Shown here one piece after another: positions 7,075 to 13,329 of a stretch of DNA of 13,334 nucleotides (positions are counted from its first letter, which is position 1; each line of letters starts with the position of its first letter). This stretch comes from an uncultured Rubrobacteraceae bacterium. Lineage in GTDB: Bacteria; Actinomycetota; Rubrobacteria; Rubrobacterales; Rubrobacteraceae. The stretch covers positions 1 through 13,334 of the forward strand of contig CADCUW010000423.1 in NCBI GenBank assembly GCA_902805985.1, given 5' to 3'. The position numbers and the translations under genes are program-made. The notes beneath the pieces are model-generated. The model was not told where the DNA came from. It did no database searches and worked only from the letters and a program-made list of their open reading frames with translations.

Positions 7075-7923
7075 ATGGCCGGCCGTCTAAGAACGCCCTT
7101 GAGCCCGCGCGACGAGGCGCGGATGACCCTGATCGAACACCTGGGCGAGCTTCGCTCCAGGATCATCAAGGTCGCCGCGATCTTTGTCCTGGCGGCTATC
7201 GTTACGTGGTTTTTCCGCAAGCCGCTCTTCTATGCCCTGCTCGCGCCCGCCGGCGACACGTTCCAGGGCCAGAGGCTGTTCGTCACCTCCGTAGGCGAGC
7301 AGTTCGTTAGCGACATGAAGCTGGCCCTCTGGGCGGCCTTCGTGCTGAGCATCCCGGTCCTGCTCTACCAGGCCTGGGCCTTCGTCGCGCCGGCCGTCGG
7401 CGAGATGGGTCGCGTGACGACCTACATCCTGATCACGCTCGCCTCCTCGCTCTTTCTCGCGGGGATAGCCTTCGGTTACTTTTTCGTGCTTCCGGCTGGG
7501 TTGAACTTCCTGCTCGACTGGGACACCGAACGCTACGAGACCATCATAACGCCGTCGTTCTACCTCGCTTTCACCACGCGCTTTTTGCTCGCGTGCGGGA
7601 TAGTCTTCGAGCTGCCAGCGGCCACCTACGTGTGCGCGAAGCTCGGCCTCATCGACGCAAACCTGCTCAAGAAGTACCGCAAGCACGCCGTCGTCGGGAA
7701 CACCATCCTCGCCGCGGCCATAACGCCCTCGCCGGACCCGTTCACGATGGTCATGCTGGCCGTACCCCTGATCGTCATGTACGAGTTCTCCATCGTCATC
7801 GCCCGCTACGTGAACCCGACCACCGAGGTCACCGCCCACGAGCTTGCCCGCACCGACGAGGACGACGAGGAAGAGTTCGAGCCCGAGGCCCACGAAGAGA
7901 ACGGCAACGAGCGCGACCTCTAG
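7075..7923 (+). CDS. tatC: TatC, twin-arginine translocase receptor subunit
   Basis: TatC is the six-span membrane receptor for twin-arginine signal peptides. In 282 residues it shows HLGELRSR (22-29), hydrophobic spans at roughly 30-48, 80-105, 115-140, 163-187, 205-219 and 222-246, WAFVAPA (101-107), FELP (178-181) and TPSPDPF (217-223). It ends in an acidic tail (DEDDEEEFEPE). Phe103 matches E. coli Phe94, and Glu179 and Asp221 match the other conserved acidic sites. At the position of E. coli Glu103, however, there is Gly112, with a Glu two residues earlier (VGEMGR). The ATG at 7075 gives the basic N-terminal extension before (E)HL common in actinobacteria; ATG 7123 is the alternative. 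The ribosome site is weak at both. It is expressed with tatA. Confidence 0.94.
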   Translation: MAGRLRTPLSPRDEARMTLIEHLGELRSRIIKVAAIFVLAAIVTWFFRKPLFYALLAPAGDTFQGQRLFVTSVGEQFVSDMKLALWAAFVLSIPVLLYQAWAFVAPAVGEMGRVTTYILITLASSLFLAGIAFGYFFVLPAGLNFLLDWDTERYETIITPSFYLAFTTRFLLACGIVFELPAATYVCAKLGLIDANLLKKYRKHAVVGNTILAAAITPSPDPFTMVMLAVPLIVMYEFSIVIARYVNPTTEVTAHELARTDEDDEEEFEPEAHEENGNERDL

Positions 7924-7973
7924 CCCGCCGCAGTAGCCCGCGCGCCGCCAATATTTGTTCTCGCCCTTCCTGG

Positions 7974-8021
7974 AAGATGGGACCCCGGTACCACGACCCG
8001 CGGGCAACCCGCTGCTAGCAT
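7974..8021 (+). promoter_or_regulatory. Conserved upstream element, copy 1 (before the PD40 propeller gene)
   Basis: A 23-bp motif, AAGATGGG (7974-7981) continuing ACCCCGGTACCACGA (7982-7996), is 20/23 identical to 10888-10910. It contains tandem GGNACC hexamers (7979-7984 and 7987-7992). A TANNNT box (TAGCAT, 8016-8021) within GCTAGCA follows 29 bp after GGTACC begins, as in copy 2. It starts 116 bp before the ATG at 8090. Between motif and box lies a small hairpin, GCGGG-CAA-CCCGC (8000-8012), absent from copy 2. Probably an activator or operator site with a promoter; the regulator is unknown. Confidence 0.55.
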
Positions 8022-8089
8022 CCAATCGATTCTTGTAGAGGGGACAAAAGCCCGGGCTTCTGGCGGCGCGGGACGGACGGGGAGGACGC

Positions 8090-9079
8090 ATGATCAGGAG
8101 TAGAGCACCCGGGTTCGCGGTTGGGGCGCTGCTCCTGTTGCTCGCGACGGCGGGGCCCGTAGAGGCGTCGTTCCCCGGAACGAGCGGCAGGATAGCCTAC
8201 GATGCCGCCGGGCTTGGAGATGCCGAGATCCAGAGCATAAACCCTGACGGCACCGGTAGGATCAACCTGACCAAAAACGACGCCATCGACGACAGGGACG
8301 CCGCGTGGTCGCCCGACGGCGAGAAGGTCGCCTACGTCAGCGGGACCGATGGGGGCTTCGGCGGCGAAGGCCTCCCCGACCTCTACGTCATGAACGCCGA
8401 CGGGGGCGGCAAGACGCGGTTGACCGAGTCCGCGGGTTTCGGCGAGGCCGAGCCGACGTGGTCGCCCGACGGCACGAGGATAGCCTTCACCAGGGTGGAG
8501 CACCACCGCGAAGATAATGGAGGCTACTACTCCTACTACGACACCTACGACCTCTACGCCATCGACGCCGACGGCACGGACGAGGTCCGCCTCACCGATG
8601 ACGCGAAGGGCGGGTATAGCCCCGCGTGGTCGCCAGACGGGACGCGTCTTGCCTTCGCCTCCTCGCGGGGCACCACCCCGCTGACCGCGGGGCCGGAGAT
8701 CTACGTGATGGACCCATCCCCGGAGGGCCCGTCCAACGAGCCCGTGCGCCTCACGACCACCCGATCGGCCAACACCGCCCCCAACTGGTCCCCGGACGGC
8801 ACCAAAATAGCGTTCGAGAGCGGCCGGGACCGGCCGAGGAGCCACGACTTTACGCCCGAGATCTACACGATGAACGCCGACGGCACGGAGCCGGCCCGCC
8901 TGACCCGGAAAGGCTGGTATGGCGACCCCGTCTGGTCCCCTGATGGCAAGAGGCTGGCCTTCTCCAGGGACGGCATCTACACCATGAAGGCGGCTCCTCT
9001 GGGCGACGGAAACCGCCCGCAACTGATCGCCGGCTCGCGCTACGGCAACAACAATCCCGACTGGCAGCCGATCCCGTAG
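8090..9079 (+). CDS. Secreted TolB-like PD40 beta-propeller protein
   Basis: A 329-aa exported protein. The N-terminus MIRSRAPG plus a hydrophobic stretch (about 8-22) ending VEA-SFPG is a Sec-type signal peptide, likely cut after Ala26. The mature part consists of PD40 (WD40-like) repeats with the hallmark WSPDG at residues 73, 124, 180, 233 and 282, each followed by a (K/R)(I/V/L)A(F/Y) strand, and a final DWQPIP at 324. LYVMNADG, LYAIDADG and IYTMNADG strands alternate with them. This predicts a six-bladed propeller like the C-terminal domain of TolB, but the TolB N-terminal domain is missing and no tol/pal genes are nearby, so it should not be called TolB. It is probably a surface or periplasmic binding protein of unknown ligand. 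The ATG at 8090 has GGGGAGG just upstream. It shares an upstream element with the delta-60 gene. Confidence 0.85.
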   Translation: MIRSRAPGFAVGALLLLLATAGPVEASFPGTSGRIAYDAAGLGDAEIQSINPDGTGRINLTKNDAIDDRDAAWSPDGEKVAYVSGTDGGFGGEGLPDLYVMNADGGGKTRLTESAGFGEAEPTWSPDGTRIAFTRVEHHREDNGGYYSYYDTYDLYAIDADGTDEVRLTDDAKGGYSPAWSPDGTRLAFASSRGTTPLTAGPEIYVMDPSPEGPSNEPVRLTTTRSANTAPNWSPDGTKIAFESGRDRPRSHDFTPEIYTMNADGTEPARLTRKGWYGDPVWSPDGKRLAFSRDGIYTMKAAPLGDGNRPQLIAGSRYGNNNPDWQPIP

Positions 9080-9086
9080 CACCCTC

Positions 9087-9126
9087 GCCGAGGCCCGCTC
9101 CGAAGCATCCCGGAACGGGCTTCGGC
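9087..9126. terminator. Bidirectional stem-loop terminator between convergent genes
   Basis: Positions 9087-9102 pair with 9111-9126 as a 16-bp stem with one G-U pair and one C-A mismatch, and an 8-nt loop (9103-9110). It fills most of the 56-bp gap between the convergent PD40 gene and the SRPBCC gene. Neither side has a clear U tract, so termination efficiency is uncertain, but position and symmetry fit a shared terminator. Confidence 0.65.
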
Positions 9127-9135
9127 TCGTCTGGT

Positions 9136-9603
9136 TTACCTGAGGCGTTGCTCGAAGCGGCGGATGGAGCGACGCAGCAACTCCTCCGTGAGCCCGCGGA
9201 AGAACGGGCGGTGGGCGATCCTGTTCAGCCACGCCGGCCTGACCGCGTAGTCCGTCGAGAGCGCCATCTCTACGGTATTGGGACCTGACTCCTCGACGTG
9301 CCAGCCGCCGGATCCGGTGGCGCCCCTGACGTAGCGCCACTCGAGCAGCCGGGGCGGCTCGACGGCGGTGATCTCGCTGATCACCGTGTGGGTGAGGCCC
9401 GCGGCCCTCAGCACGAACGTGAGCGTCGTTCCTGGCTCTATCTCCGAGGTCTCCCGGCCGGCGGCGTCCGTCGCGCTGACGCCACCGAGCCCCACGGCCC
9501 ACTCTGGGAAGCTCTTTACGTCGAGGAGGGCCGCGAAGACCCGGCCGGCCTCGATGCCCGAGATCAGGTACCCCGCCCGGTAGGGGCGGTCCCTGTCAGC
9601 CAC
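9136..9603 (-). CDS. SRPBCC-fold (START/polyketide cyclase-like) protein
   Basis: A 155-aa cytoplasmic protein of the SRPBCC superfamily, a helix-grip fold with a hydrophobic ligand cavity. Visible landmarks are an N-terminal strand, then the typical AGRVFAALLDVKSFPEWAVG helix and loop, PGTTLTF, a strand pair ending PPRLLEWRYV, and a long amphipathic C-terminal helix (FFRGLTEELLRRSIRRFEQ). No catalytic motif specific to a subfamily is recognisable. It starts with GTG, its first 8 bp overlapping the end of menA, with no clear ribosome site, so it is likely translated by coupling. Pairing with menA suggests a link to quinone or isoprenoid lipids, for example ligand carriage. That is inference only; many SRPBCC proteins have unrelated roles. 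Confidence 0.8.
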   Translation of the reverse strand: MADRDRPYRAGYLISGIEAGRVFAALLDVKSFPEWAVGLGGVSATDAAGRETSEIEPGTTLTFVLRAAGLTHTVISEITAVEPPRLLEWRYVRGATGSGGWHVEESGPNTVEMALSTDYAVRPAWLNRIAHRPFFRGLTEELLRRSIRRFEQRLR

Positions 9604-10495
9604 CGAGGAGGATGCCTGCCGTGTAGAGGAGGCCGAAGACGAGGTGCAGGCCTGCCGTGCGCTTGACGACGGGGTCGAGGCGGCGCGGGGTGGAGTGGCG
9701 GGCTATGTCCCCCCAGAGCCTGAGGGCGGCGAAGATGCTCGGGTAGACGACGGCGCAGGTCAGCGGCACGACGCCGAAGGCCATCAGGAGCCCTACCGCC
9801 ACGTAAGGCTCGAGCAGGAGCAGGCGGTATACGGCCACCCCCGGCTCCCGGCCGAAGACTATGGGGAGGGTGCGCCGGCCGCCCCTGCGGTCCGAGACCA
9901 GGTCCCTGAGGTTGTTCGCGAGGAGTATGGCCGCGACGGGGCCGCCGATGGGGAGAGCCGCGAGTATTACGTAGGCCGGGAAGCCCGCGCCCTGAACGGC
10001 GTAGGCTATCACCACGATGAGTACTCCCATGAACGCGAAGACCGCGAGTTCGCTGGCGGGGGTGTAGGCGATGGGTCGGGGGCCCGCCGAGTAGAGGTAG
10101 CCCCCGAGCGCGGAGAGGCATCCGAGCACCAGGATCGGCCACCCGCCGACGGAGATCAGGTAGAGCCCGCAGAAAAGCGCGAGCACGTACAGGAAGAGCG
10201 CTCCGAAGAGCACGCGGCGGGCCGATACGCGCCCCCCGACGATGGAGCCCGCGATCCCCACGGTCCCCCGCACGTCGAGCCCGCGCTTCTCGTCGTAGAA
10301 CTCGTTGAACATGTTGGTCGCCGCCTGGATGAGCAGGCTGCCGAGCAGCATCGCCACGAACGGTCCCCACGAGAACGCCCCGTCCACGGACGCGAGCGCC
10401 GTCCCGAACACGGCCGGCACAGCCGCCGCCGTGAGGCTGAACGGCCGCGAGAGCCTGAACCACTCGGCCACCACGGACCCCCGCGGATCAGCCAC
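9596..10495 (-). CDS. menA: MenA-type prenyltransferase (1,4-dihydroxynaphthoate polyprenyltransferase family)
   Basis: A UbiA-superfamily integral membrane enzyme that attaches the polyprenyl chain to the naphthoate ring of menaquinone. In 299 residues there are about eight to nine hydrophobic spans. The first Asp-rich motif is N64-E-F-Y-D68 followed by EKRGLD (Glu where many have Asp). A GYLYSAGPRPIAYT loop follows, then the second motif NNLRDLVSDRRGGRRTL (194-210), characteristic of MenA. GTG start at 10495; a further GTG pair lies a few codons in. Upstream on the minus strand I see no convincing promoter. It forms a two-gene unit with the SRPBCC gene, separate from and opposite to the menG/prenyl synthase cluster. 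If the organism uses the futalosine route, this protein would fill the MqnP role instead, so the ring substrate is not certain. Confidence 0.88.
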   Translation of the reverse strand: MADPRGSVVAEWFRLSRPFSLTAAAVPAVFGTALASVDGAFSWGPFVAMLLGSLLIQAATNMFNEFYDEKRGLDVRGTVGIAGSIVGGRVSARRVLFGALFLYVLALFCGLYLISVGGWPILVLGCLSALGGYLYSAGPRPIAYTPASELAVFAFMGVLIVVIAYAVQGAGFPAYVILAALPIGGPVAAILLANNLRDLVSDRRGGRRTLPIVFGREPGVAVYRLLLLEPYVAVGLLMAFGVVPLTCAVVYPSIFAALRLWGDIARHSTPRRLDPVVKRTAGLHLVFGLLYTAGILLGG

Positions 10496-10651
10496 GCGCC
10501 GCCCGACTCACCCCTCGCGCGCACTCCGCGCCACGGTATCCGAGATCCTCTCCAAACATGACCGGCCAAGTTTAACCGCGCCGCCCCCACAATTCCGCCC
10601 GGACGCCCTAACCCCCGGAGACGACACCTGAAGTCCGAAACCCCGACCACG
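10496..10651. other. Non-coding gap upstream of menA
   Basis: This stretch holds the 5' side of menA on the minus strand. Apparent ORFs crossing it are out-of-frame extensions of menA shadows. I see no strong -10/-35 pair, RNA gene or repeat. Together with the pseudogene remnant and regulatory element that follow, it makes up a 512-bp region (10496-11007) without an intact gene. Confidence 0.5.
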
Positions 10652-10851
10652 GATGGCGGCGCCGGAGCAGAGACGCCCTGGAAGCCCGGGTGGTGAACGC
10701 CGACGACCTCTTCGGTGAAGGCGGCGACGACTCCCTGAACGCCGCCCGGGGAGAGCCGGACACCGTCTCCTGCGGCGATGGCGGGGACGGGGCTTACATG
10801 GACCCCGCGCTCGACACGGTCACGGACGATCGCCAGACGCGAGGTAGACGG
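10652..10851 (+). pseudogene. Decayed C-terminal remnant of an RTX-like calcium-binding repeat protein
   Basis: The frame through 10690 reads NADDLFGEGGDDSLNA followed by RGEPDTVSCGDGGDGAYMDP and ALDTVTDDRQT. This fits the GGxGxD-type nonapeptide repeat and the terminal 'DTVxCGxGxD..xxD..DxV..DCE' pattern that I associate with secreted calcium-binding proteins of this bacterial group. Where DCE is expected the sequence gives DRQ: the codons CGC CAG are each one substitution from TGC GAG (10831-10836). A possible earlier repeat, DGGAGAET, lies in a different frame (10652-10675), which then hits a stop, suggesting a frameshift. No start codon with a ribosome site and no N-terminal part are present. 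A chance match is possible because the region is short. Confidence 0.5.
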
Positions 10852-10887
10852 GTCATCCGGGACGTAACCTGGACGAGAACCTACCCA

Positions 10888-10934
10888 AAGATAGGACCCT
10901 GGTACCATGATGTTGGTGCGTCATCCGCTAGAGT
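10888..10934 (+). promoter_or_regulatory. Conserved upstream element, copy 2 (before the delta-60 gene)
   Basis: AAGATAGG (10888-10895) continuing ACCCTGGTACCATGA (10896-10910) differs from copy 1 at three positions (10893, 10900, 10908), all transitions. GGTACC is at 10901-10906, and a TANNNT box (TAGAGT, 10929-10934) within GCTAGA follows 28 bp after its start. It starts 120 bp before the ATG at 11008, against 116 bp in copy 1. No TTGACA-like -35 is present, so a dedicated activator or alternative sigma factor is plausible. Confidence 0.55.
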
Positions 10935-11007
10935 TGTGGGCATACGGTGCGCGTAACATTGCGAGGATCTCCGCGTAGTATCCCTCGCTCCGACGGGGAG
11001 GGTTTGG

Positions 11008-12333
11008 ATGAGAAGAAGCGTTATGCTGCTGGTCTCGGTGGGGTCGGCGGTGCTTCTGGCCTGCGGGGCGGCGTGGGCCGCGGCGGGCGACCTGGACCCG
11101 ACCTTCGGCGGCGACGGAACGGTCGTCAGCACAGAGCCGTGCTTTGTCTGCCTCGCGGAGCACTTAGAGGTGCTCCCGGGCAGCGGCAAGATACTGGCGG
11201 CGGGGGAGTACGGCGGCCCCGTTGTTCGGTACAACCCGGACGGTTCTCTGGACGACACCTTCGGCGGCGACGGCCTGGCCTCCACAGGTCCCGTGGCCTT
11301 GCAAGCGTTCGCGGTCCAGCCAGACGGCGGCATAATCGTGGGCGGCGTCATACGGAACGCGCAGGACCCAGATCCGGAGTTCGCCGTGGCGCGCCTCCTC
11401 CCTGATGGGACGCTCGACCCGGCCTTCGGCGGAGGAGACGGCGTCGTTGCCGTCGGCTTCGGCGAGCGCACCACGGAAGAGGTCAACGCGCTGGCTATGC
11501 AAGGCGCCAACATCGTCGCCGTCGGCCGGGCTTACTCGCGCGGTACGAGCGGGATCGCCCTGGCGCGCTTCCTGCCGGACGGCACGCTCGACCCGGCCTT
11601 CGGCGAAGGGGACGGGAAGACGATAAAGGGTGTGGGCGGTTGGCCCGACGTCCGTGACCTCGCGGTGCTCCCGGACAACCGCCTGATGGTCGCGGGCGGC
11701 GCTTCCTTCTATAGCGGTTCGGACTCCGAGAACGACATCTTCTTGACGCGCTTCATGCCCGATGGCGCGTCCGACGGTAGGTTCGGGGGTGGCGATGGCC
11801 AGGTGAGGACGGGCTACGCGAAGGGTACGTACGAGTTCGCGACCTCCCTCACGGTGAAGGGGGACCGGGCGGTTGTGGCCGGGGCCACCTACGCCGCCGC
11901 GAAGGACTCGCCGGCGCGGTTCGTCCTGTTCGCGTACGCGGACGATGGGAAGCTGGCCAAGTCCTTCGGCGGGGGCGACGGCAAGCTGAAAACCGTCTTC
12001 GGGGTCGGCGATGCCGTGGCCCGCGACATCGTGTTCACGCAAGTGGACGGCAAGCTGCTCGTCGTGGGCGAGCAGAACAAGTTCCTGAAGGGTCATCGGG
12101 GCATCAGCTTCGCGCTCTCCCGGTACAAGACGGACGGCACGCTCGACAAGAGCTTCGGCGGGGGCGACGGCAAACTCACCACCGACGTCTCCCCCGGGAC
12201 GGAGGACTACGCTGCGGCCGTAGACATAGACGAAGACGGCAGGGCGGTCGTCGGCGGTGCGGCCGTCGCTTACAACAGCACGAACGGCCAGTACAACAAC
12301 GTCTTCGGGCTGGCACGCTACCTGCTGGAGTAG
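11008..12333 (+). CDS. Secreted delta-60 repeat beta-propeller protein
   Basis: A 441-aa exported protein of unknown ligand. MRRSVMLLVSVGSAVLLACG is a signal sequence. It could be cut after AWA (about residue 24), or LLAC (16-19) could be a lipobox that would anchor it as a lipoprotein. The mature chain carries seven delta-60 hallmark motifs of the form DGxLDxxFGGGDG: GDLDPTFGGDG, DGSLDDTFGGDG, DGTLDPAFGGGDG, DGTLDPAFGEGDG, DGASDGRFGGGDG, DGKLAKSFGGGDG and DGTLDKSFGGGDG. They are spaced roughly 50-65 residues apart with (V)xxGxx / (F)xLxRY strands between, and a closing FGLARYLLE. This predicts a seven-bladed propeller closed by the two ends. The ATG at 11008 has GGGGAGGG upstream. It is followed by a divergent-function gene after 65 bp. 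Its upstream element matches that of the PD40 gene. Confidence 0.88.
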   Translation: MRRSVMLLVSVGSAVLLACGAAWAAAGDLDPTFGGDGTVVSTEPCFVCLAEHLEVLPGSGKILAAGEYGGPVVRYNPDGSLDDTFGGDGLASTGPVALQAFAVQPDGGIIVGGVIRNAQDPDPEFAVARLLPDGTLDPAFGGGDGVVAVGFGERTTEEVNALAMQGANIVAVGRAYSRGTSGIALARFLPDGTLDPAFGEGDGKTIKGVGGWPDVRDLAVLPDNRLMVAGGASFYSGSDSENDIFLTRFMPDGASDGRFGGGDGQVRTGYAKGTYEFATSLTVKGDRAVVAGATYAAAKDSPARFVLFAYADDGKLAKSFGGGDGKLKTVFGVGDAVARDIVFTQVDGKLLVVGEQNKFLKGHRGISFALSRYKTDGTLDKSFGGGDGKLTTDVSPGTEDYAAAVDIDEDGRAVVGGAAVAYNSTNGQYNNVFGLARYLLE

Positions 12334-12378
12334 GCGATAGACGAAGCGTGCCGGCTCGCCGTCGAAGACGGAGCGCCG

Positions 12379-12390
12379 ATCTGGTATAAC
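12379..12390 (+). promoter_or_regulatory. Extended -10 promoter giving a probable leaderless mRNA
   Basis: TGGTATAAC (12382-12390) is an extended -10: TG, one base, then TATAAC at 12385-12390. A start 7-9 nt downstream falls at about 12397-12399, which is the GTG initiator itself. No Shine-Dalgarno precedes that GTG. No good -35 is visible, as expected for an extended -10. Confidence 0.55.
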
Positions 12391-12398
12391 CGGCAATC

Positions 12399-13265
12399 GT
12401 GAAGGCGGGCGGCTCCATTAGTATTGCGGGCTCCCTTCTCCGGCTCGCGCGGCCAAAGCAGTGGACCAAGAACGGGTTCGTGCTGGCCGGGGTGTTGTTC
12501 GCGGAGAAGATGTTCTCGCCTTCCCACGTTCTGTACGCGCTGCTCACGTTCCTCGCCTTCTGCCTGCTCTCCGGGGCGGTCTACGCCTTCAACGACGTGC
12601 TGGACGTGGAGGAGGACCGCAAGCACCCGCTCAAGAGGTTCAGGCCCGTGGCGAGCGGGGAAGTCCCGGTCCCGGCGGCCGTCATCTACTCGGTGGTGCT
12701 CGTGGCCGCGGGACTCGCGCTGTGCTTCTACGTGAACGTCGGGGTGGGGGCCGCGGGTCTCGCCTACCTGGCGTTGCAGGTCGTGTACACGCCCTTCCTC
12801 AAGCACATGGCGATACTCGACGTAATGAGCATCTCAGCGGGGTTCGTTATACGGGCGCTGGCCGGGGTGGCGGCCGTCAACAGCCCGATCTCACCATGGC
12901 TCATAGTCTGCACCGGCCTCCTCACCCTCTTCCTCGGCTTCTCCAAGCGCCGCCACGAGCTCGCCACTTTAGGCGACGGCGCGGTCGTCCACCGGAAGAA
13001 TTTGCGGGACTACTCCGTGCCGCTCCTGGACGAGATGATGAACATCATGATCTCGGCGACCATCATCGCCTACACGCTCTACACCTTCACCGTCTACGAG
13101 CGGCAGGACGAGATCTTCATGATGGCGAGCATCCCGTTCGTGGTCTACGGGGTCTTCCGCTACATGCTCCTCGTCCACCGCAACGGCGGCGGCAACCCCG
13201 ACACCCTGGTCCTGGCCGACAGGCCGCTGCAGATCTCCCTCCTCACGTCCAGAGAGTCACGGTAG
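12399..13265 (+). CDS. Decaprenyl-phosphate phosphoribosyltransferase-like UbiA-family protein
   Basis: A 288-aa polytopic membrane enzyme of the UbiA superfamily that resembles DPPR synthase (mycobacterial UbiA, Rv3806c), which transfers phosphoribose from PRPP to decaprenyl phosphate on the way to decaprenyl-phosphoryl arabinose. Subfamily signatures are RLARPKQWTKNGFVLAGVLF at the N-terminus and the first Asp motif N65-D66-xx-D69-xxx-D73. RKHPLKRFRPVASGEV (74-89) continues it, followed by YTPFLKH..ILDVMSISAGF and GFSKRRHEL (180-187). The PKQWxKN and DRxHPxKRxRP patterns separate it from MenA and UbiA proper. GTG start at 12399, apparently leaderless. No other DPA-pathway genes lie in the window, so whether it feeds arabinan or another glycan is unknown. 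An AT-rich gap follows. Confidence 0.87.
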   Translation: MKAGGSISIAGSLLRLARPKQWTKNGFVLAGVLFAEKMFSPSHVLYALLTFLAFCLLSGAVYAFNDVLDVEEDRKHPLKRFRPVASGEVPVPAAVIYSVVLVAAGLALCFYVNVGVGAAGLAYLALQVVYTPFLKHMAILDVMSISAGFVIRALAGVAAVNSPISPWLIVCTGLLTLFLGFSKRRHELATLGDGAVVHRKNLRDYSVPLLDEMMNIMISATIIAYTLYTFTVYERQDEIFMMASIPFVVYGVFRYMLLVHRNGGGNPDTLVLADRPLQISLLTSRESR

Positions 13266-13313
13266 CTCTAGAATCCGTGGCCTCCAGAGCATAAATACCG
13301 ATTAAATAACGTT

Positions 13314-13329
13314 TACTACAAATGTAGTA
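13314..13329. promoter_or_regulatory. Candidate BlaI/MecI/CopY-family operator
   Basis: TACTACA (13314-13320), AA, TGTAGTA (13323-13329) form a perfect 7-bp dyad with a 2-nt centre, containing the TACA-N2-TGTA core of BlaI/MecI/CopY repressor sites. It sits in an AT-rich stretch (about 13290-13334) at odds with the GC-rich surroundings, as expected for a promoter of a gene beyond the window. It could instead be a terminator for the upstream gene, since TTTT follows at 13330-13333, but the stem has no GC clamp. Confidence 0.5.

Noticed and set aside
8090..9079. Calling the PD40 protein TolB
   Set aside because: The TolB N-terminal domain is missing, there is no tolQRA/pal context, and this is probably not an organism with a Tol-Pal outer-membrane system.
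8015..9502. Open frame of 495 codons on the minus strand across the PD40 gene
   Set aside because: Antisense shadow in GC-rich DNA: its product is Arg/Gly/Val-rich without a recognisable fold, while the plus-strand frame has a signal peptide, ribosome site and regular WSPDG repeats.
9644..10561. Plus-strand frame of 305 codons opposite menA
   Set aside because: Charged, low-complexity shadow product. The minus-strand frame has both MenA Asp-rich motifs and membrane spans.
10690..10956. Intact 88-aa gene reading of the RTX-like frame
   Set aside because: GTG start without a ribosome site, repeat motif only at the N-terminal half, nonsense-like tail running through the conserved regulatory element. 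Better explained as a remnant.
10982..11002. Hairpin hiding the delta-60 ribosome site
   Set aside because: Only CCCTC with GAGGG pairs (5 bp) across an 11-nt loop; too weak and likely in GC-rich DNA to claim regulation.
11097..12180. DNA-level tandem or CRISPR-like repeats in the delta-60 gene
   Set aside because: The recurring short motif (…GACGGCACGCTCGAC…) reflects the protein repeat; spacing and sequences between copies vary as expected for coding blades.
11164..12396. Open frame of 410 codons on the minus strand across the delta-60 gene
   Set aside because: Mirror of the repetitive plus-strand gene; the real frame has seven delta-60 motifs and a signal sequence.
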